The notes under the pieces are model-generated. The model did no database searches and was not told the origin of the DNA. It saw nothing but the letters and a program-made list of their open reading frames with translations. Source: Enterobacterales bacterium (GTDB taxonomy: Bacteria; Pseudomonadota; Gammaproteobacteria; Enterobacterales; Enterobacteriaceae). From it: a stretch of DNA of 48,121 nucleotides. The DNA lies in the NCBI GenBank assembly GCA_015655145.1, contig JAATFO010000055.1, positions 1-48,121 on the forward strand. Direction: 5' to 3'. The translations under genes were made by a program, and so were the position numbers. Each line of letters opens with the position of its first letter. Within the stretch, counting starts at the first letter, position 1. Below, one piece after another: positions 18,818 to 30,658 of this stretch.

Positions 18818-19651
18818 ATGCGCACACCCCGTCACCGATTACACATCGCGCGTTACAAAAAGAGTAAACGCAAGATGCACCAGCGCTTTCGCCAACGCAT
18901 TTTTGAACGCGATCGCCAGGCTGAACTGCTGGCGCATCCTCAGCCGCGTGTGGTTGTCCTGACTGGCGCAGGTATTTCGGCGGAATCGGGCATTCGTACT
19001 TTTCGTGCCGCTGATGGTTTATGGGAAGATCACCGGGTCGAAGATGTGGCGACACCTGAAGGTTTTATGCGTGATCCGCAACAGGTGCAGGCATTTTATA
19101 ATGCACGCCGTCGTCAGCTCCAGCAACCAGACATTCAGCCAAATGCCGCCCATCTGGCGCTGGCTGAAATGGAATCGGTGCTGGGCGATAACTTCCTGCT
19201 GGTGACGCAAAATATTGATAACTTGCATGAACGCGCGGGCAGTGAACGGGTGCTGCACATGCACGGCGAGTTATTGAAAGTGCGTTGTACCGTCAGTGGT
19301 CAGGTGTTGTCGTGGACGAAAGATGTCAGTGCCAGTGATCGCTGCCACTGTTGCCAGTTTCCGGCGGCGTTACGCCCTCATGTAGTCTGGTTCGGCGAGA
19401 TGCCGCTGGGGATGGATGAAATTTACCAGGCGCTGGAAAAAGCTGATTACTTTATTGCGATTGGCACTTCGGGCCATGTTTACCCGGCGGCGGGATTTGT
19501 GCATGAAGCGAAACTACAGGGCGCCCATACTGTTGAGTTAAACCTTGAGCCAAGTCAGGTTGGCAGTGAGTTTGAAGAGCAGCAATATGGCCTCGCCAGC
19601 GAGGTAGTGCCAACGTATGTTAAGGCGTTTTTGATGAAAATGTATAAATGA
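18818..19651 (+). CDS. cobB: CobB NAD-dependent protein deacylase (sirtuin)
   Basis: Class III sirtuin that removes acetyl and succinyl groups from lysines using NAD, for example reactivating acetyl-CoA synthetase. The NAD-binding motif [20 protein letters not shown] starts at residue 50, [12 protein letters not shown] is the ribose/nicotinamide region, HMHGE carries the catalytic His, and the small domain keeps a CHCC pair. [18 protein letters not shown] and [17 protein letters not shown] are strongly conserved. The basic N-terminal extension (residues 1-35) corresponds to the long CobB isoform. 277 aa. It has the ribosome binding site TAAGGAG. It would originally have been co-transcribed with nagK. 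Confidence 0.97.
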   Translation: MRTPRHRLHIARYKKSKRKMHQRFRQRIFERDRQAELLAHPQPRVVVLTGAGISAESGIRTFRAADGLWEDHRVEDVATPEGFMRDPQQVQAFYNARRRQLQQPDIQPNAAHLALAEMESVLGDNFLLVTQNIDNLHERAGSERVLHMHGELLKVRCTVSGQVLSWTKDVSASDRCHCCQFPAALRPHVVWFGEMPLGMDEIYQALEKADYFIAIGTSGHVYPAAGFVHEAKLQGAHTVELNLEPSQVGSEFEEQQYGLASEVVPTYVKAFLMKMYK

Positions 19652-19790
19652 ATGATCGCGCCAACGACGTATTGGCAAGTGAAATAGTCCGGATGCGCCA
19701 GGCGCTAAGAGAGACTCGCATGACCTGACGCAATATACCGCGTCAGCAAGGTTCACATAATAACAGACGGGCATTTCAGAGGGACGGCAA

Positions 19791-21017
19791 ATGGATCAAC
19801 TACTCGATCGTTTTTTAAGCTATGTGTCGTATGACACGCAATCCCGGGGGCATGTACGCCAGGTTCCCAGTACGGAAGGCCAATGGCGACTGGCGCAGGC
19901 ACTACAGCAAGAGATGCAGGAACTCGGTTTCGAGGCGGTGACGGTGAGTGAGCATGGCTGTGTGATGGGGACCTTGCCGGCAAACATCGACTGGCCGACG
20001 CCGGTAATCGGGTTTATTGCTCATATGGATACCTCGCCCGATTTTACGGCAAAAAATGTGAATCCTCAGATTGTCGAAAACTACCGTGGCGGCGATATTG
20101 CGCTGGGCATGGGAGATGACGTGTTGTCACCGGTGATGTTTCCGGTGCTGCACACGTTGTCCGGCCATACGCTGATTACCACCGACGGAAAAACGCTGCT
20201 GGGCGCTGATGATAAAGCCGGTATTGCGGAAATTATGACGGCCATGGTTCGCCTGGCAAACAGGGATATCCCGCACGGTGAGATTCGCGTGGCCTTTACG
20301 CCAGATGAAGAAATCGGCAAAGGAACGGCACATTTTGATGTCGCCGCGTTTGGTGCTGACTGGGCATACACGGTAGATGGCGGCGGGATTGGCGAGTTTG
20401 AATTCGAGAATTTTAATGCTGCCTCAGCAACGGTTAAAATTAGCGGCAACAATGTGCACCCCGGCACAGCCAAAGGGGTGATGGTGAATGCCCTCGATTT
20501 AGCGATGCGTTTCCATGCGCAAATTCCACCACTGGAAACGCCGCAGCATACCGCCGGTTACGAGGGATTTTATCATCTACATAATATGAAAGGCAGTGTG
20601 GATCATGCTGAAATGCTGTATCTCGTGCGTGACTTTGATCGGGATAATTTCGCCAGCCGCAAACAAACACTGCTGGATATTGCGCAACATATTGGGGAAA
20701 ACCTGCACCCGGATTGCCATATTGAGGTGACTATCGACGATACGTATTACAATATGCGCGAAAAAGTGGAGGCTCATCCGCATATTATTGAACTGGCATT
20801 ACAGGCGATGCGGGACTGCGCGCTCGAACCTGAAGTAAAACCGATTCGTGGTGGTACTGATGGTGCCTTGTTATCATTTATGGGATTGCCGTGCCCCAAC
20901 CTGTTTACTGGTGGTTATAACTATCACGGCAAACACGAATTTGCCTCACTCAATAATATGGAAAAAGCGGTTGAGGTCATTGTTCGAATCGCACAACGTG
21001 CGGCCATACGGGTATAA
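19791..21017 (+). CDS. pepT: PepT tripeptidase
   Basis: Cytosolic zinc aminotripeptidase of the M20 family, which removes the N-terminal residue from tripeptides. Ligands are visible at the expected places: HMDTS (His78, Asp80), LLGADDKAG (Asp140), TPDEEIG (Glu173/174), TVDGGG (Asp196) and HGKHEF near residue 379. [10 protein letters not shown] is also diagnostic. 408 aa, as in E. coli. In E. coli pepT is activated by FNR under anaerobiosis; I see no FNR box in the 140 bases upstream. A 7-bp dyad, CTGACGC/GCGTCAG (19725-19746), is present there. Confidence 0.97.
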   Translation: MDQLLDRFLSYVSYDTQSRGHVRQVPSTEGQWRLAQALQQEMQELGFEAVTVSEHGCVMGTLPANIDWPTPVIGFIAHMDTSPDFTAKNVNPQIVENYRGGDIALGMGDDVLSPVMFPVLHTLSGHTLITTDGKTLLGADDKAGIAEIMTAMVRLANRDIPHGEIRVAFTPDEEIGKGTAHFDVAAFGADWAYTVDGGGIGEFEFENFNAASATVKISGNNVHPGTAKGVMVNALDLAMRFHAQIPPLETPQHTAGYEGFYHLHNMKGSVDHAEMLYLVRDFDRDNFASRKQTLLDIAQHIGENLHPDCHIEVTIDDTYYNMREKVEAHPHIIELALQAMRDCALEPEVKPIRGGTDGALLSFMGLPCPNLFTGGYNYHGKHEFASLNNMEKAVEVIVRIAQRAAIRV

Positions 21018-21020
21018 GCA

Positions 21021-21084
21021 ATGGTCTGGTCGGACGATATGATGACAGCGTGAATATCGCCGTCATCATATCGTCCGAGGCCAT
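21021..21084. terminator. long hairpin between convergent pepT and roxA
   Basis: TCGGACGATATGATGAC (21030-21046) is perfectly complementary to 21062-21078 across a 15-base loop, and ATGG/CCAT (21021-21024, 21081-21084) extends it outside. It sits between two convergent stop codons. No T-run follows on either side, so it may protect mRNA ends as much as terminate. Confidence 0.6.
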
Positions 21085-21104
21085 GCGAAAGCGTTAATCA
21101 GCCA

Positions 21105-22229
21105 TTATTCCTCGCTGAAAAACCAGTAACCGTTATTTACTAATGCCGTAAACTGGGCAAGAAAAGCCGGGTCGTCAAGGGCATCGCCCAGAGATTCACG
21201 GCCAATAACCGATTTGTTGGCCAGCGCATGCAACGTATCATGCCAGGGGCTTTCTATCTGCTCGCCGTTGACAAACACGTTGTCGGCGATGCTCAATACG
21301 CGTAAACCGCCTGGCCGGGTTAGTTTATCGCCGTTCTGTAGCGCATCATAAATCTCATCAGGCTGGTAAGGGGGTTCAGGCGGCGCCAGATCCAGCTCAT
21401 GACGCGATTGTGAAATAAACTCGCCAAACCATTGCTGGAAATTTTCAGGCTGATTGATAAGGTCCAGCATCATTTGACGCATACCCTCAATTTCCGCAGG
21501 CAAAATGGCTGCGGGGTGATCGCGCGGTGGTACATCCGGGTCACTATAGCGATAGCTGCCCAACTCATGTGCCAGCACGTAGTCAGCAAATCCGCTGATC
21601 AGTTCACGGCCATTTGGCGCTCTAAAGCCGACGGAATAGTTCAGGGCGTTTTCCAGCGAATAGCCTTCATGCGGGAATCCCGGTGGAATATACAGAATAT
21701 CACCAGGCTCCATCTCTTCATCAATAATGGCGTCAAACGGCTCGACCTGTAACAGATCAGGGTGAGGGCAGTGTTGTTTCATTGGCAGTTTTTCGCCAAC
21801 TCGCCAGCGTCGCCGTCCGGTTCCCTGGATAATAAATACATCGTATTGATCGAGATGCGGGCCAACGCCGCCGCCCGGCACTGAAAAGGAGATCATTAAG
21901 TCATCGGTGCGCCAGTCGGGCAGAAAGCGAAACGGCTGCATCAGTGCGGCGGAGGGCTCATGCCAGTGATCGACGGCCTGTACCAGCAATGACCAGTTAT
22001 GTTCGCCGAGATGATCGTAACTTTCAAATGGGCCCTGGCTGACCTGCCATTTTTCATCCTGATGGCTGACAAGGCGACTGTCGACGTCATTTTCCATTGC
22101 CAGACCGGCAAGTTCATCCGGTGAAATGGGATCAATAAAATTTTTGAAGCCTTGTTTTAAGATTACCGGGCGTTTTTGCCAGTAACGTTGTACAAAGTCA
22201 GGCCAGTTGAGATCAAGCTGATAATCCAT
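21105..22229 (-). CDS. roxA: RoxA, ribosomal protein uL16 arginine hydroxylase
   Basis: JmjC-type 2-oxoglutarate/Fe(II) oxygenase (YcfD) that 3-hydroxylates an arginine of ribosomal protein L16. Iron ligands are visible as His125 and Asp127 in GPHLDQYD and the distal His in IPPGFPHEGYS (about 187). The oxoglutarate-binding area RRRWRVGEKL and the C-terminal winged-helix dimerisation region follow. I start at ATG 22229 (MDYQLDLNWPDF), giving 374 aa against 373 in E. coli; the extra seven upstream codons are probably not translated. It lies immediately downstream of phoQ on the same strand. Confidence 0.96.
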   Translation of the reverse strand: MDYQLDLNWPDFVQRYWQKRPVILKQGFKNFIDPISPDELAGLAMENDVDSRLVSHQDEKWQVSQGPFESYDHLGEHNWSLLVQAVDHWHEPSAALMQPFRFLPDWRTDDLMISFSVPGGGVGPHLDQYDVFIIQGTGRRRWRVGEKLPMKQHCPHPDLLQVEPFDAIIDEEMEPGDILYIPPGFPHEGYSLENALNYSVGFRAPNGRELISGFADYVLAHELGSYRYSDPDVPPRDHPAAILPAEIEGMRQMMLDLINQPENFQQWFGEFISQSRHELDLAPPEPPYQPDEIYDALQNGDKLTRPGGLRVLSIADNVFVNGEQIESPWHDTLHALANKSVIGRESLGDALDDPAFLAQFTALVNNGYWFFSEE

Positions 22230-22285
22230 AACACATTCCAGTTCAGACAATGAATGGCTGCAAGTATAACAGTGCCAATGGATTT

Positions 22286-23749
22286 CTACTCAAGGTTATG
22301 CTTCACTTCCTGACGTTGGAAAATCACCGTCATGCGAGCGCCGCCTAATGTACTGGTGCTGGCAATAATCTCGCCGTCATATTGTTCCAGAATATCACGG
22401 GCGACTGCCAGACCGAGTCCTTGCCCCGGGCGTAATGTGTCCACCCGTTGACCGCGGACAAAGATGACATCCCGTTTGCTTTCCGGAATGCCGGGGCCGT
22501 CATCGTCCACACACAACGACAAGCTGTTCTCGGTTTGTCGGGCGCTGATTTCAATAAACTCCAGACAATATTTACAGGCATTGTCCAGTACATTACCCAT
22601 AACTTCCATGAAGTCGTTCTGATCGCCGACAAAGGTCATTTCGGGTGAAATATCCAGCGTCAGTGACACGCCTTTCTGCTGGTAGACTTTATTCAGCGCC
22701 GCGCAAAGCCCATCCAGCAAGGCGGAAACCGAGTGTAATTCGCGATTTAATGGATTATGACCGGCCTGCATACTGGCCCGGTGCAAATAATAACCAATCT
22801 GTTGGGAGATACGACTAATTTGCTCCAGCATGATCGGCTCAGCCTGTTCGAGCGTGATGGATTTAGCGCCACGTAGTGAACGGAGAGTGCTTTGCAACAC
22901 GGCCAGCGGGGTTTTCAAACTGTGGGTTAAATCAGACAAGGTGGTGCGATAGCGCGTGTGACGTTGGTGTTCATTGTCCAGTAACAGGTTGAGATTGCGC
23001 ACCAGACTGCGCAGTTCCTGCGGTGGATTGAGCTCCAGTATTTCGCGCTGGCTGCTTTCCAGTTCACGGACTTGCGCTGTCAGCGTCCGAATTGGACGTA
23101 AACTCCAGTACGCCGCCAGCCATAATAGCGGAATGACCAGAAAAAAATGCGCTAATAAAACATAGCGAAACCACGACCAGACAACATCTGAGTGTTGCAG
23201 TTGTTGTGGTATGGAATCAATCACCACAATGGTGAGGGCAGGCAAGTTGGTGGTGGCGTCGTAGCGGCTCACGGCGACTGAATGGGTGAAGATATTATCA
23301 TTATCATCATCATTATACGCATGTAGCTTAGTCTGGGCGGCCTGATTATTTTCCAGCGCTTTACGGCTGGTACGATTATTGGTATTCATTTCGTAGAAAT
23401 CGGGTTTATGTAACCACTCCGGGCGAATTTTTTCCCGGATTTCCGGAACGTCGCGTTGTTGCCAGAGTAACTTGCCCCGTTCATCGTAGATGTAAACCAG
23501 CGTCGGGAAGTTCAGCGTTATGCGCTCGGGCTGGGCGATGGTCAATTTTTTATCGCGCCATTGCGCCAGAGTAAAAAACAGATTGCTTTCGCCGCGCATC
23601 ACGCGATAGGAGTTCTCATCGAAGCTGATGAGATAGCCGACAACCGCCACCACGCCATAAGATAATGACAGAATGAGCACTACTGCAGCCGTCGCCAGTA
23701 AAAAACGGGCGCGCAGTGAAAAGCCTGGCGGTTGTTGTAGTATCGACAT
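22286..23749 (-). CDS. phoQ: PhoQ sensor histidine kinase
   Basis: Membrane sensor of low Mg2+, acid and cationic peptides that phosphorylates PhoP. Two membrane spans (about 17-43 and 195-215) enclose a periplasmic PAS-like sensor. HAMP follows, then the dimerisation H-box [15 protein letters not shown] with the phospho-acceptor His276, and the ATP lid boxes [17 protein letters not shown] and GQGLGLAVA. 487 aa. The periplasmic acidic surface, EDDDDAE in E. coli, reads NDDDNDN at 146-152 here, so it has fewer negative charges. It starts 3 bases after phoP and is surely co-transcribed. Confidence 0.97.
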   Translation of the reverse strand: MSILQQPPGFSLRARFLLATAAVVLILSLSYGVVAVVGYLISFDENSYRVMRGESNLFFTLAQWRDKKLTIAQPERITLNFPTLVYIYDERGKLLWQQRDVPEIREKIRPEWLHKPDFYEMNTNNRTSRKALENNQAAQTKLHAYNDDDNDNIFTHSVAVSRYDATTNLPALTIVVIDSIPQQLQHSDVVWSWFRYVLLAHFFLVIPLLWLAAYWSLRPIRTLTAQVRELESSQREILELNPPQELRSLVRNLNLLLDNEHQRHTRYRTTLSDLTHSLKTPLAVLQSTLRSLRGAKSITLEQAEPIMLEQISRISQQIGYYLHRASMQAGHNPLNRELHSVSALLDGLCAALNKVYQQKGVSLTLDISPEMTFVGDQNDFMEVMGNVLDNACKYCLEFIEISARQTENSLSLCVDDDGPGIPESKRDVIFVRGQRVDTLRPGQGLGLAVARDILEQYDGEIIASTSTLGGARMTVIFQRQEVKHNLE

Positions 23750-23752
23750 AGG

Positions 23753-24421
23753 TTAGAGGTCGAAACGATAACCCTGACCGCGCACGGTCGTGATGGCTTC
23801 TGGCTCATATTCAACGAGAATTTTTTTACGTAAACGGCCCATTAATACATCAATCGTGTGGCTTTCGCGCAGTTCTGCATCCGGATACAGTTGCAACATC
23901 AATGAGTCTTTACTGACGACTTTACCGGCATTACGCATCAGGGTTTCAATGATCGTGTATTCAAATGCAGTTAGCTTGATCGGCTGCTCATTGATGGTGA
24001 GTTCTCGTCGTGACAAATCCACCTGGAATGGCGGACGTGTAATAATTTGTGACGCAAGACCGCAGTTACGGCGCATCAATGCCTGCATCCGCGCGACAAC
24101 TTCTTCAATATGAAACGGTTTAGTGACGTAATCGTCGGCCCCGGCTTCGAGGGCGGCAACTTTGGCCTGCCAGCCTTCACGGGCGGTTAATACCAGAATC
24201 GGTTGTTTAACGTCCAGCGCCCGCCAGCGACGAATCAGTGACATGCCGTCTTCGCCGGGTAAGCCAAGATCAACCAGAGTAATGTCAGGGAGATGTTCAT
24301 TGAGAAAATAATCCGCTTCTTTGGCATCTTCTGCCGCATCAACCTGATGCCCCATTTCGCGGAGTTGTACCAAAAGATGGTGACGTAACAGCGCATTATC
24401 TTCCACAACCAAAACCCGCAT
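23753..24421 (-). CDS. phoP: PhoP response regulator
   Basis: OmpR-family transcription factor activated by PhoQ. The receiver domain (1-115) has the phosphorylated Asp51 in [11 protein letters not shown], the acidic pocket VVEDN, Thr in LTAREG and Lys in VTKPF. The C-terminal winged helix (about 125-222) contains [20 protein letters not shown] and [17 protein letters not shown], ending [12 protein letters not shown]. 222 aa. It lies directly after purB in the same orientation, as in E. coli, and has its own promoter with a PhoP box. Confidence 0.98.
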   Translation of the reverse strand: MRVLVVEDNALLRHHLLVQLREMGHQVDAAEDAKEADYFLNEHLPDITLVDLGLPGEDGMSLIRRWRALDVKQPILVLTAREGWQAKVAALEAGADDYVTKPFHIEEVVARMQALMRRNCGLASQIITRPPFQVDLSRRELTINEQPIKLTAFEYTIIETLMRNAGKVVSKDSLMLQLYPDAELRESHTIDVLMGRLRKKILVEYEPEAITTVRGQGYRFDL

Positions 24422-24562
24422 AAACCTTTCCTTTTATAGCAAATTGAAATGCGCGGAATAACAGGCTGCTCATCTTTCACATCGTCGGTGTTATCTTGAT
24501 CTGAGTCACAGCCTTATCGGGATTTGCGCGTTTTCTGCCTTCCTGCAACGCGAAATTTACTA

Positions 24563-24597
24563 ATTGTAAGTGAATGCAGATAAACAACAGGTTAACG
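24563..24597 (-). promoter_or_regulatory. phoPQ promoter with PhoP box
   Basis: Reading the minus strand, CGTTAA-CCTGT-TGTTTA (24597..24581) resembles the PhoP direct repeat (G/T)GTTTA-N5-(G/T)GTTTA, with the second half perfect and the first half 4/6. Twelve bases downstream is a -10, TACAAT (24568..24563), which is the classical PhoP-box-to-minus-10 spacing. This implies autoregulation of phoPQ. It is about 140-160 bases before the phoP start. Confidence 0.65.
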
Positions 24598-24640
24598 CGG
24601 GCCGACTTAGTGCGGCCCGGTGATGTAATGATGACGGAGG

Positions 24641-26032
<1,392 letters not shown>

Positions 26033-26060
26033 TTACGAAAGATTAGCGACCTGTCCGCCA

Positions 26061-26702
26061 TCAGTATGCTGGATCCATGCGGGCTAAAATACGTTTTGCC
26101 TCACTGGTCAGACGATGACGGGAAAACATTAATTGCAGACGACCACCGCCCATCTGATGCCATAGTACGGCAGAGCGAATACCGGCCAGCAATGTGGCGC
26201 GCACTTTGCTCTGGACTTGGGCGTTTTGCAGTATGGCGGGTGAACCCGTAACCTGAATGCGTGGACCGAGCGGACTAATCACATCGACATAAATGCCGGC
26301 CATCGCACTCATAATGGTATCGGATTCGACATCATAATGGGCCAGTTGGCGATCCAGTTGTTCGATCCGTTGCCCCAGCGTGTTCAGCGCGGTTTTATTT
26401 TTGCTCAGTTTGCGTTCCAGCATCATCAGACTGAGGGTATAACGTGTCAGTTCAGCCCCGGCCCCCTGACGGCTGGCAGGATTAAGCGCCGCCAGCAGCG
26501 TTTCGACGCCGGGTCGCAACGACGATTCATCGCCACCATACACCGCCAGTGTTGACGATGGATTGAGATCCAATAAACTGCGCAGTGTGGTTTTCAACTC
26601 ATCACTGTCGCAGTGGCCCTGATGCGCCAGTTGCTGTACCAGGTGAGCGGCCTGACAAATACCGGCCAGTGCCAGCGTAATATCATAATAATTTTTAGCC
26701 AT
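26061..26702 (-). CDS. hflD: HflD, lysogenization regulator
   Basis: Peripheral inner-membrane protein known in E. coli for interacting with the lambda CII activator and lowering lysogeny. It is 213 aa, all-helical in composition, and begins [20 protein letters not shown]. Characteristic blocks are [39 protein letters not shown] and [20 protein letters not shown]. Its ordinary cellular role is not established. It is in an operon-like row downstream of mnmA (39-base gap) and upstream of purB (49-base gap). Confidence 0.96.
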   Translation of the reverse strand: MAKNYYDITLALAGICQAAHLVQQLAHQGHCDSDELKTTLRSLLDLNPSSTLAVYGGDESSLRPGVETLLAALNPASRQGAGAELTRYTLSLMMLERKLSKNKTALNTLGQRIEQLDRQLAHYDVESDTIMSAMAGIYVDVISPLGPRIQVTGSPAILQNAQVQSKVRATLLAGIRSAVLWHQMGGGRLQLMFSRHRLTSEAKRILARMDPAY

Positions 26703-26741
26703 GGCTACTCCTGTATATACATGGGGATGCTGTACATGATG

Positions 26742-27854
26742 TCATGACTGCACAAGCGGCAACCGCTCTTCAATAATACCGCCGCCAAGGCAGACTTCCC
26801 GCAGATAAAAAACGGCGGATTGTCCCGGGGTAACGGCGGCGACCGGCTGGTCGAAGCGGATCTCAACGCGGTCATCGCCCGCCGGCGTCAAAACACAGGG
26901 AATATCATTCTGGCGATAACGGGTTTTAACTGTACAGCGCAGTGGATCACGCCGTGTTTCACGATCAACCCAATGTAACTGTTGGGCGATTAACCCGACC
27001 GACATCAGGCGGGGATGATCATGACCTTGCGCCACAATAAGCCGATTATGCACAACATCTTTGTCGACAACATACCAGGGATGGTCATTACTGTCTTTCA
27101 TGCCGCCAATACCTAACCCTTTGCGTTGGCCGAGAGTGTGATACATCAGCCCCTGATGTTCGCCGATGGTTTGTCCGTCAACGGTGACAATCTCGCCCGG
27201 CTGTGCGGGCAGGTAACGCCCAAGGAAGTCACGGAATTTACGTTCGCCGATAAAACAGATACCGGTTGAGTCTTTTTTCTTCGCGGTGACCAGCGCGCAT
27301 TCTTCGGCGATACGTCGTACCGCCGGTTTTTCCAGATCGCCGAGCGGGAACAGGCATTGTGCGATTTGTTGATGGCTTAGGGTATACAGGAAGTAACTTT
27401 GATCTTTGTTGTCATCAAGGCCACGCAGCAACTGGCTTTTACCCGCCAGATCACGACGGCGCACATAGTGGCCGGTGGCGATATAATCGGCGCCAAGATC
27501 TTCTGCTGCGAACTCGAGAAAGGCTTTAAACTTGATCTCTTTATTGCAGAGGATATCCGGATTGGGCGTCCGGCCAGCCTGATATTCGGCAAGGAAATGT
27601 GCAAATACATTATCCCAGTATTCGGCAGCAAAGTTCACTTTATGCAGGGTGATCCCCAGCGTGTCGCAGACTGCCTGCGCATCGGCCAGATCGTCAGCCG
27701 CAGTACAATATTCCTCATCGTCGTCTTCTTCCCAGTTCTTCATAAATAGCCCTTCGACCTGGTAACCCTGCTGTTGCAGTAACCAGGCGGAAACGGAAGA
27801 ATCGACACCGCCGGACATTCCGACGATCACTTTTTTCTGGTTGTTGTCAAACAT
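26742..27854 (-). CDS. mnmA: MnmA tRNA 2-thiouridylase
   Basis: Adds sulfur to U34 of tRNA-Lys, -Glu and -Gln, using ATP and the Tus sulfur relay. The PP-loop SGGVDSS is at residues 14-20. The catalytic cysteine lies in [12 protein letters not shown] and the sulfur-accepting cysteine in [12 protein letters not shown]. The tRNA-contact block [19 protein letters not shown] and the C-terminal PGQSAVFY are typical. I start at ATG 27854, giving 370 aa; the 15 further upstream codons do not match the family. It follows nudJ on the same strand. Confidence 0.97.
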   Translation of the reverse strand: MFDNNQKKVIVGMSGGVDSSVSAWLLQQQGYQVEGLFMKNWEEDDDEEYCTAADDLADAQAVCDTLGITLHKVNFAAEYWDNVFAHFLAEYQAGRTPNPDILCNKEIKFKAFLEFAAEDLGADYIATGHYVRRRDLAGKSQLLRGLDDNKDQSYFLYTLSHQQIAQCLFPLGDLEKPAVRRIAEECALVTAKKKDSTGICFIGERKFRDFLGRYLPAQPGEIVTVDGQTIGEHQGLMYHTLGQRKGLGIGGMKDSNDHPWYVVDKDVVHNRLIVAQGHDHPRLMSVGLIAQQLHWVDRETRRDPLRCTVKTRYRQNDIPCVLTPAGDDRVEIRFDQPVAAVTPGQSAVFYLREVCLGGGIIEERLPLVQS

Positions 27855-27984
27855 GACACACTCACGATAAGGAATAAAACAGGCGGCGCATTCTACCATG
27901 CAGCCGCGCTGCGCGCACCCCTGCGGGACATAATACTCGCCCTCGGCGCAGTGATAGTCCAGCGGTGCAGATCTTGTGCGCGGA

Positions 27985-28419
27985 TTAAAAGGTACTGATC
28001 AGCGCTAATGGATAGCGCACGCCGCTTTGCCACAGACGTACGCTTTCCGCCACCAGTGGCGAGCGTAAATGGGGCGCGGCGAGGATCTGCTCTGGCAACA
28101 GCCACCAGCAGCGATCAATATCATCATCCTGTGGTAACACGGGCGCGCGGATGGGTAAATCCAGCGAAAAAAGAAAACGGACAAAAGGGGTATTGTCTGT
28201 GGCGCGCCATTGCTGGACGCCGAGGAAGTGCTGCATGTCGGCATCAAGCCCGGTTTCTTCCTGTAACTCCCGGGTGGCCGCCTGAAACAGGGTTTCATTC
28301 GCTTCCAGGTGACCGGCTGGCTGATTCCATGTCGCAATGCCATTAATGGTTTCTTCAACGATGAGCAGATGACCTTCTGCCTGCACCATACAGGCAACCG
28401 TAACATGAGGTTTGAACAT
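27985..28419 (-). CDS. nudJ: NudJ Nudix hydrolase
   Basis: Nudix phosphatase (YmfB) active on HMP-PP (a thiamine precursor), GTP and other nucleotides. The Nudix box runs from residue 37 ([10 protein letters not shown]) through REL and EETGL at 50-57. N-terminal [10 protein letters not shown] and [15 protein letters not shown], and [21 protein letters not shown] near the end, match the family. Start ATG 28419 is preceded by AAAGGAC. 144 aa; the C-terminus is about ten residues shorter than in E. coli. In E. coli rluE lies just upstream in the same operon; it is absent here. Confidence 0.94.
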   Translation of the reverse strand: MFKPHVTVACMVQAEGHLLIVEETINGIATWNQPAGHLEANETLFQAATRELQEETGLDADMQHFLGVQQWRATDNTPFVRFLFSLDLPIRAPVLPQDDDIDRCWWLLPEQILAAPHLRSPLVAESVRLWQSGVRYPLALISTF

Positions 28420-28672
28420 GGCAATGTCCTTTGTGAACCCGTGCCGAAGTCGACGTTTTGTTAACAATGATGAATCATAGGGCGCGGTGTGTGCGTGGTT
28501 GAATCATTTAACCCAGTGATTGCTAACCGGAGTTTATGCCGGGACTTTGCAGCCAGTGGCAATGGGCGCATTATAGCGCGAAATCGCAGAGATTGGCGCG
28601 GCGCTAATATTCAAGTAGTATTGACGCGCATCTTACAAATCATTAACAAAAAAGCGCTCGAAGGAGAGGTTA

Positions 28673-29923
28673 ATGGAAAGCAAAGTAGTGATTCCGGTAA
28701 AAGGTCAAAAAATCACGCTCGATCAGGGAAAACTGGTGGTACCCGATTATCCCGTAATCCCTTTTATTGAAGGCGATGGTATTGGTGTTGACGTCACTCC
28801 GGTGATGATCAAGGTGGTTGATGCCGCGGTGAAGAAAGCTTACAACGGGGCGCGAGAAATTTCCTGGATGGAAATTTACACCGGCGAGAAATCAACGCAA
28901 TTATACGGTCCGGATGTGTGGCTACCGGAAGAAACGCTCGATCTGATTAAAGAATACCGGGTCGCGATTAAAGGCCCGTTAACGACGCCAGTTGGCGGCG
29001 GCATTCGCTCCCTGAATGTGGCGCTGCGTCAGCAGCTTGATCTCTATATCTGCTTGCGTCCGGTACGTTACTACGAGGGCACGCCCAGCCCGGTAAAACG
29101 TCCGCAGGATACCGATATGGTGATCTTCCGTGAAAACTCTGAAGATATTTATGCCGGTATTGAGTGGAAGGCCGGTACGCCAGAAGCGGATAAAGTGATC
29201 ACGTTTTTACGCAATGAAATGGGCGTTAAGAAAATCCGGTTCCCGCATGATTGCGGCATCGGCATCAAACCCTGTTCCAAAGAAGGGACCCAGCGCCTGG
29301 TTCGTGCGGCGATCGAGTATGCGATTACCAATGATCGTGACTCGCTGACGCTGGTGCATAAAGGTAACATCATGAAGTTCACCGAAGGTGCCTTCAAGGA
29401 CTGGGGTTACCAGCTGGCGCGTGAGGCATTTGGTGGTGAATTGATCGATGGTGGACCGTGGGTGAAAATCAAGAATCCGCACAACGGTAAAACGATCATT
29501 ATTAAAGATGTGATCGCGGATGCCTTCTTGCAGCAGATCTTGTTACGTCCCGCTGAGTATGATGTGATTGCCTGTATGAACCTGAATGGCGACTACATTT
29601 CCGATGCGCTGGCCGCCCAGGTTGGTGGGATTGGTATTGCGCCTGGCGCCAATATCGGTGATGACTGTGCATTGTTTGAAGCCACGCATGGTACTGCGCC
29701 GAAGTATGCTGGTCAGGATAAAGTGAATCCAGGTTCAATCATCTTGTCTGCTGAAATGATGCTGCGTCATATGGGTTGGTTCGAAGCGGCTGACTTAATT
29801 GTTAAAGGTATGGAAGGCGCGATTGCCGCTAAAACCGTGACCTACGACTTTGAACGTCAGATGGAAGGCGCTAAGTTGCTGAAAGCCAGCGAATTTGGCG
29901 ACGCGATGATCAAACACATGTAA
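28673..29923 (+). CDS. icd: Icd isocitrate dehydrogenase (NADP)
   Basis: TCA-cycle enzyme that converts isocitrate to 2-oxoglutarate, making NADPH. 416 aa, as in E. coli. The phosphorylatable serine is in [13 protein letters not shown] (Ser113), which is the AceK control point. The family signature [19 protein letters not shown] and the NADP loop [19 protein letters not shown] are intact. ATG follows AAGGAGAGG. The 3' end of icd is a known phage integration site in enterics, but no phage genes flank it here. A terminator follows. Confidence 0.98.
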   Translation: MESKVVIPVKGQKITLDQGKLVVPDYPVIPFIEGDGIGVDVTPVMIKVVDAAVKKAYNGAREISWMEIYTGEKSTQLYGPDVWLPEETLDLIKEYRVAIKGPLTTPVGGGIRSLNVALRQQLDLYICLRPVRYYEGTPSPVKRPQDTDMVIFRENSEDIYAGIEWKAGTPEADKVITFLRNEMGVKKIRFPHDCGIGIKPCSKEGTQRLVRAAIEYAITNDRDSLTLVHKGNIMKFTEGAFKDWGYQLAREAFGGELIDGGPWVKIKNPHNGKTIIIKDVIADAFLQQILLRPAEYDVIACMNLNGDYISDALAAQVGGIGIAPGANIGDDCALFEATHGTAPKYAGQDKVNPGSIILSAEMMLRHMGWFEAADLIVKGMEGAIAAKTVTYDFERQMEGAKLLKASEFGDAMIKHM

Positions 29924-29947
29924 TTCCACAGAGGGTTAAATCTGGTA

Positions 29948-29975
29948 ACGGGGGCTTAACGCTCCCGTGGTTTTA
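29948..29975 (+). terminator. icd terminator
   Basis: ACGGGGGC (29948-29955) pairs with GCTCCCGT (29961-29968), with one G-T pair and a 5-base loop, followed by GGTTTTA. It lies 24 bases after the icd stop codon. Confidence 0.75.
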
Positions 29976-30188
29976 GGTAGCATGCTAACCGCCATCAAAA
30001 TAATTTATCCAACCCGGGTAATGACTCCAGTCAGTAGAACATGACCTTTTCATGTAACTCAATCGATCGTGAGAGGTACGAATTGCCAGCGCCCTGACGT
30101 GGCAAATTGTTCCCTAATCCATCCCAGCGCTGCAGCCCCTGGCGAAAACACCTAACCCGCCAGCAAAAAAATCGCTTGATAGATCATG
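29976..30188. other. icd-umuD intergenic region
   Basis: About 210 bases without a gene. It contains an A-run and nothing else I can identify; with the terminator on its left and the umuD promoter on its right, the icd-to-umuD gap exceeds 300 bases. Confidence 0.5.
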
Positions 30189-30216
30189 TTGAACAATATT
30201 ACTGTGTTTATATACA
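30189..30216 (+). promoter_or_regulatory. umuDC promoter
   Basis: A -35 TTGAAC (30189-30194), a 16-bp spacer and a -10 TATACA (30211-30216). The LexA box overlaps the spacer and the -10, as expected for an SOS-repressed promoter. Confidence 0.7.
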
Positions 30217-30219
30217 GTA
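30200..30219 (+). promoter_or_regulatory. LexA (SOS) box of umuDC
   Basis: TACTGTGTTTATATACAGTA at 30200-30219. It keeps the invariant CTGT and ACAG at the right spacing and departs from the ideal LexA palindrome only in the centre. It ends 17 bases before the umuD start codon. Confidence 0.95.
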
Positions 30220-30236
30220 ATGGCGTGGTTATCGTT

Positions 30237-30656
30237 ATGCAATTTATGAAACCTGTTGAGCTCCGTAAACGCATTGAATTACCTCTTTTTATTGACCGGG
30301 TTCCATGCGGCTTTCCATCGCCGGCACAGGACTATATTGAGCAGCGTCTTGATCTGAACACGCTGCTTGTACCGCATCCTGCGGCAACGTATTTCGTGCG
30401 TGTCAGTGGCGACTCGATGATTGACGGCGGCATCAGTGACGGCGATATGCTTGTTGTTGATAGCTCACTACAGGCCGATCATGGCGATATTGTCATTGCC
30501 ACACTGGCTGGTGAGTTTACGGTCAAAAAGCTGCAACTGCGGCCGTCTGTTCAGCTCATACCGATGAACAAGGCTTACCGTCCGATCATCATAGGAAACG
30601 ACGATGTGCTGGAAATCTTCGGCGTAGTGACTTACACCATTAAAGCGCACAGATAA
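30237..30656 (+). CDS. umuD: UmuD, SOS mutagenesis protein
   Basis: Precursor of UmuD', the regulatory subunit of DNA polymerase V. It is a LexA-like S24 self-protease. The cleavage site Cys24-Gly25 (VPCGFPSP) is intact, and the catalytic Ser60 ([14 protein letters not shown]) and Lys97 (EFTVKKLQ) are in place. 139 aa, as in E. coli. I use ATG 30237, just downstream of the LexA box; the longer frame from 30186 would run through the operator and is not plausible. umuC begins 2 bases after the stop. Confidence 0.97.
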   Translation: MQFMKPVELRKRIELPLFIDRVPCGFPSPAQDYIEQRLDLNTLLVPHPAATYFVRVSGDSMIDGGISDGDMLVVDSSLQADHGDIVIATLAGEFTVKKLQLRPSVQLIPMNKAYRPIIIGNDDVLEIFGVVTYTIKAHR

Positions 30657-30658
30657 TT

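Noticed and set aside
18618..18962. 114-codon frame across the lolE-cobB gap
   Set aside because: It is partly the nagK remnant and then runs out of frame into cobB; not a gene.
23280..23320. TTATCATT-type repeat in phoQ as a Fur box or simple repeat
   Set aside because: It is coding sequence for the Asn/Asp run in the PhoQ sensor domain.
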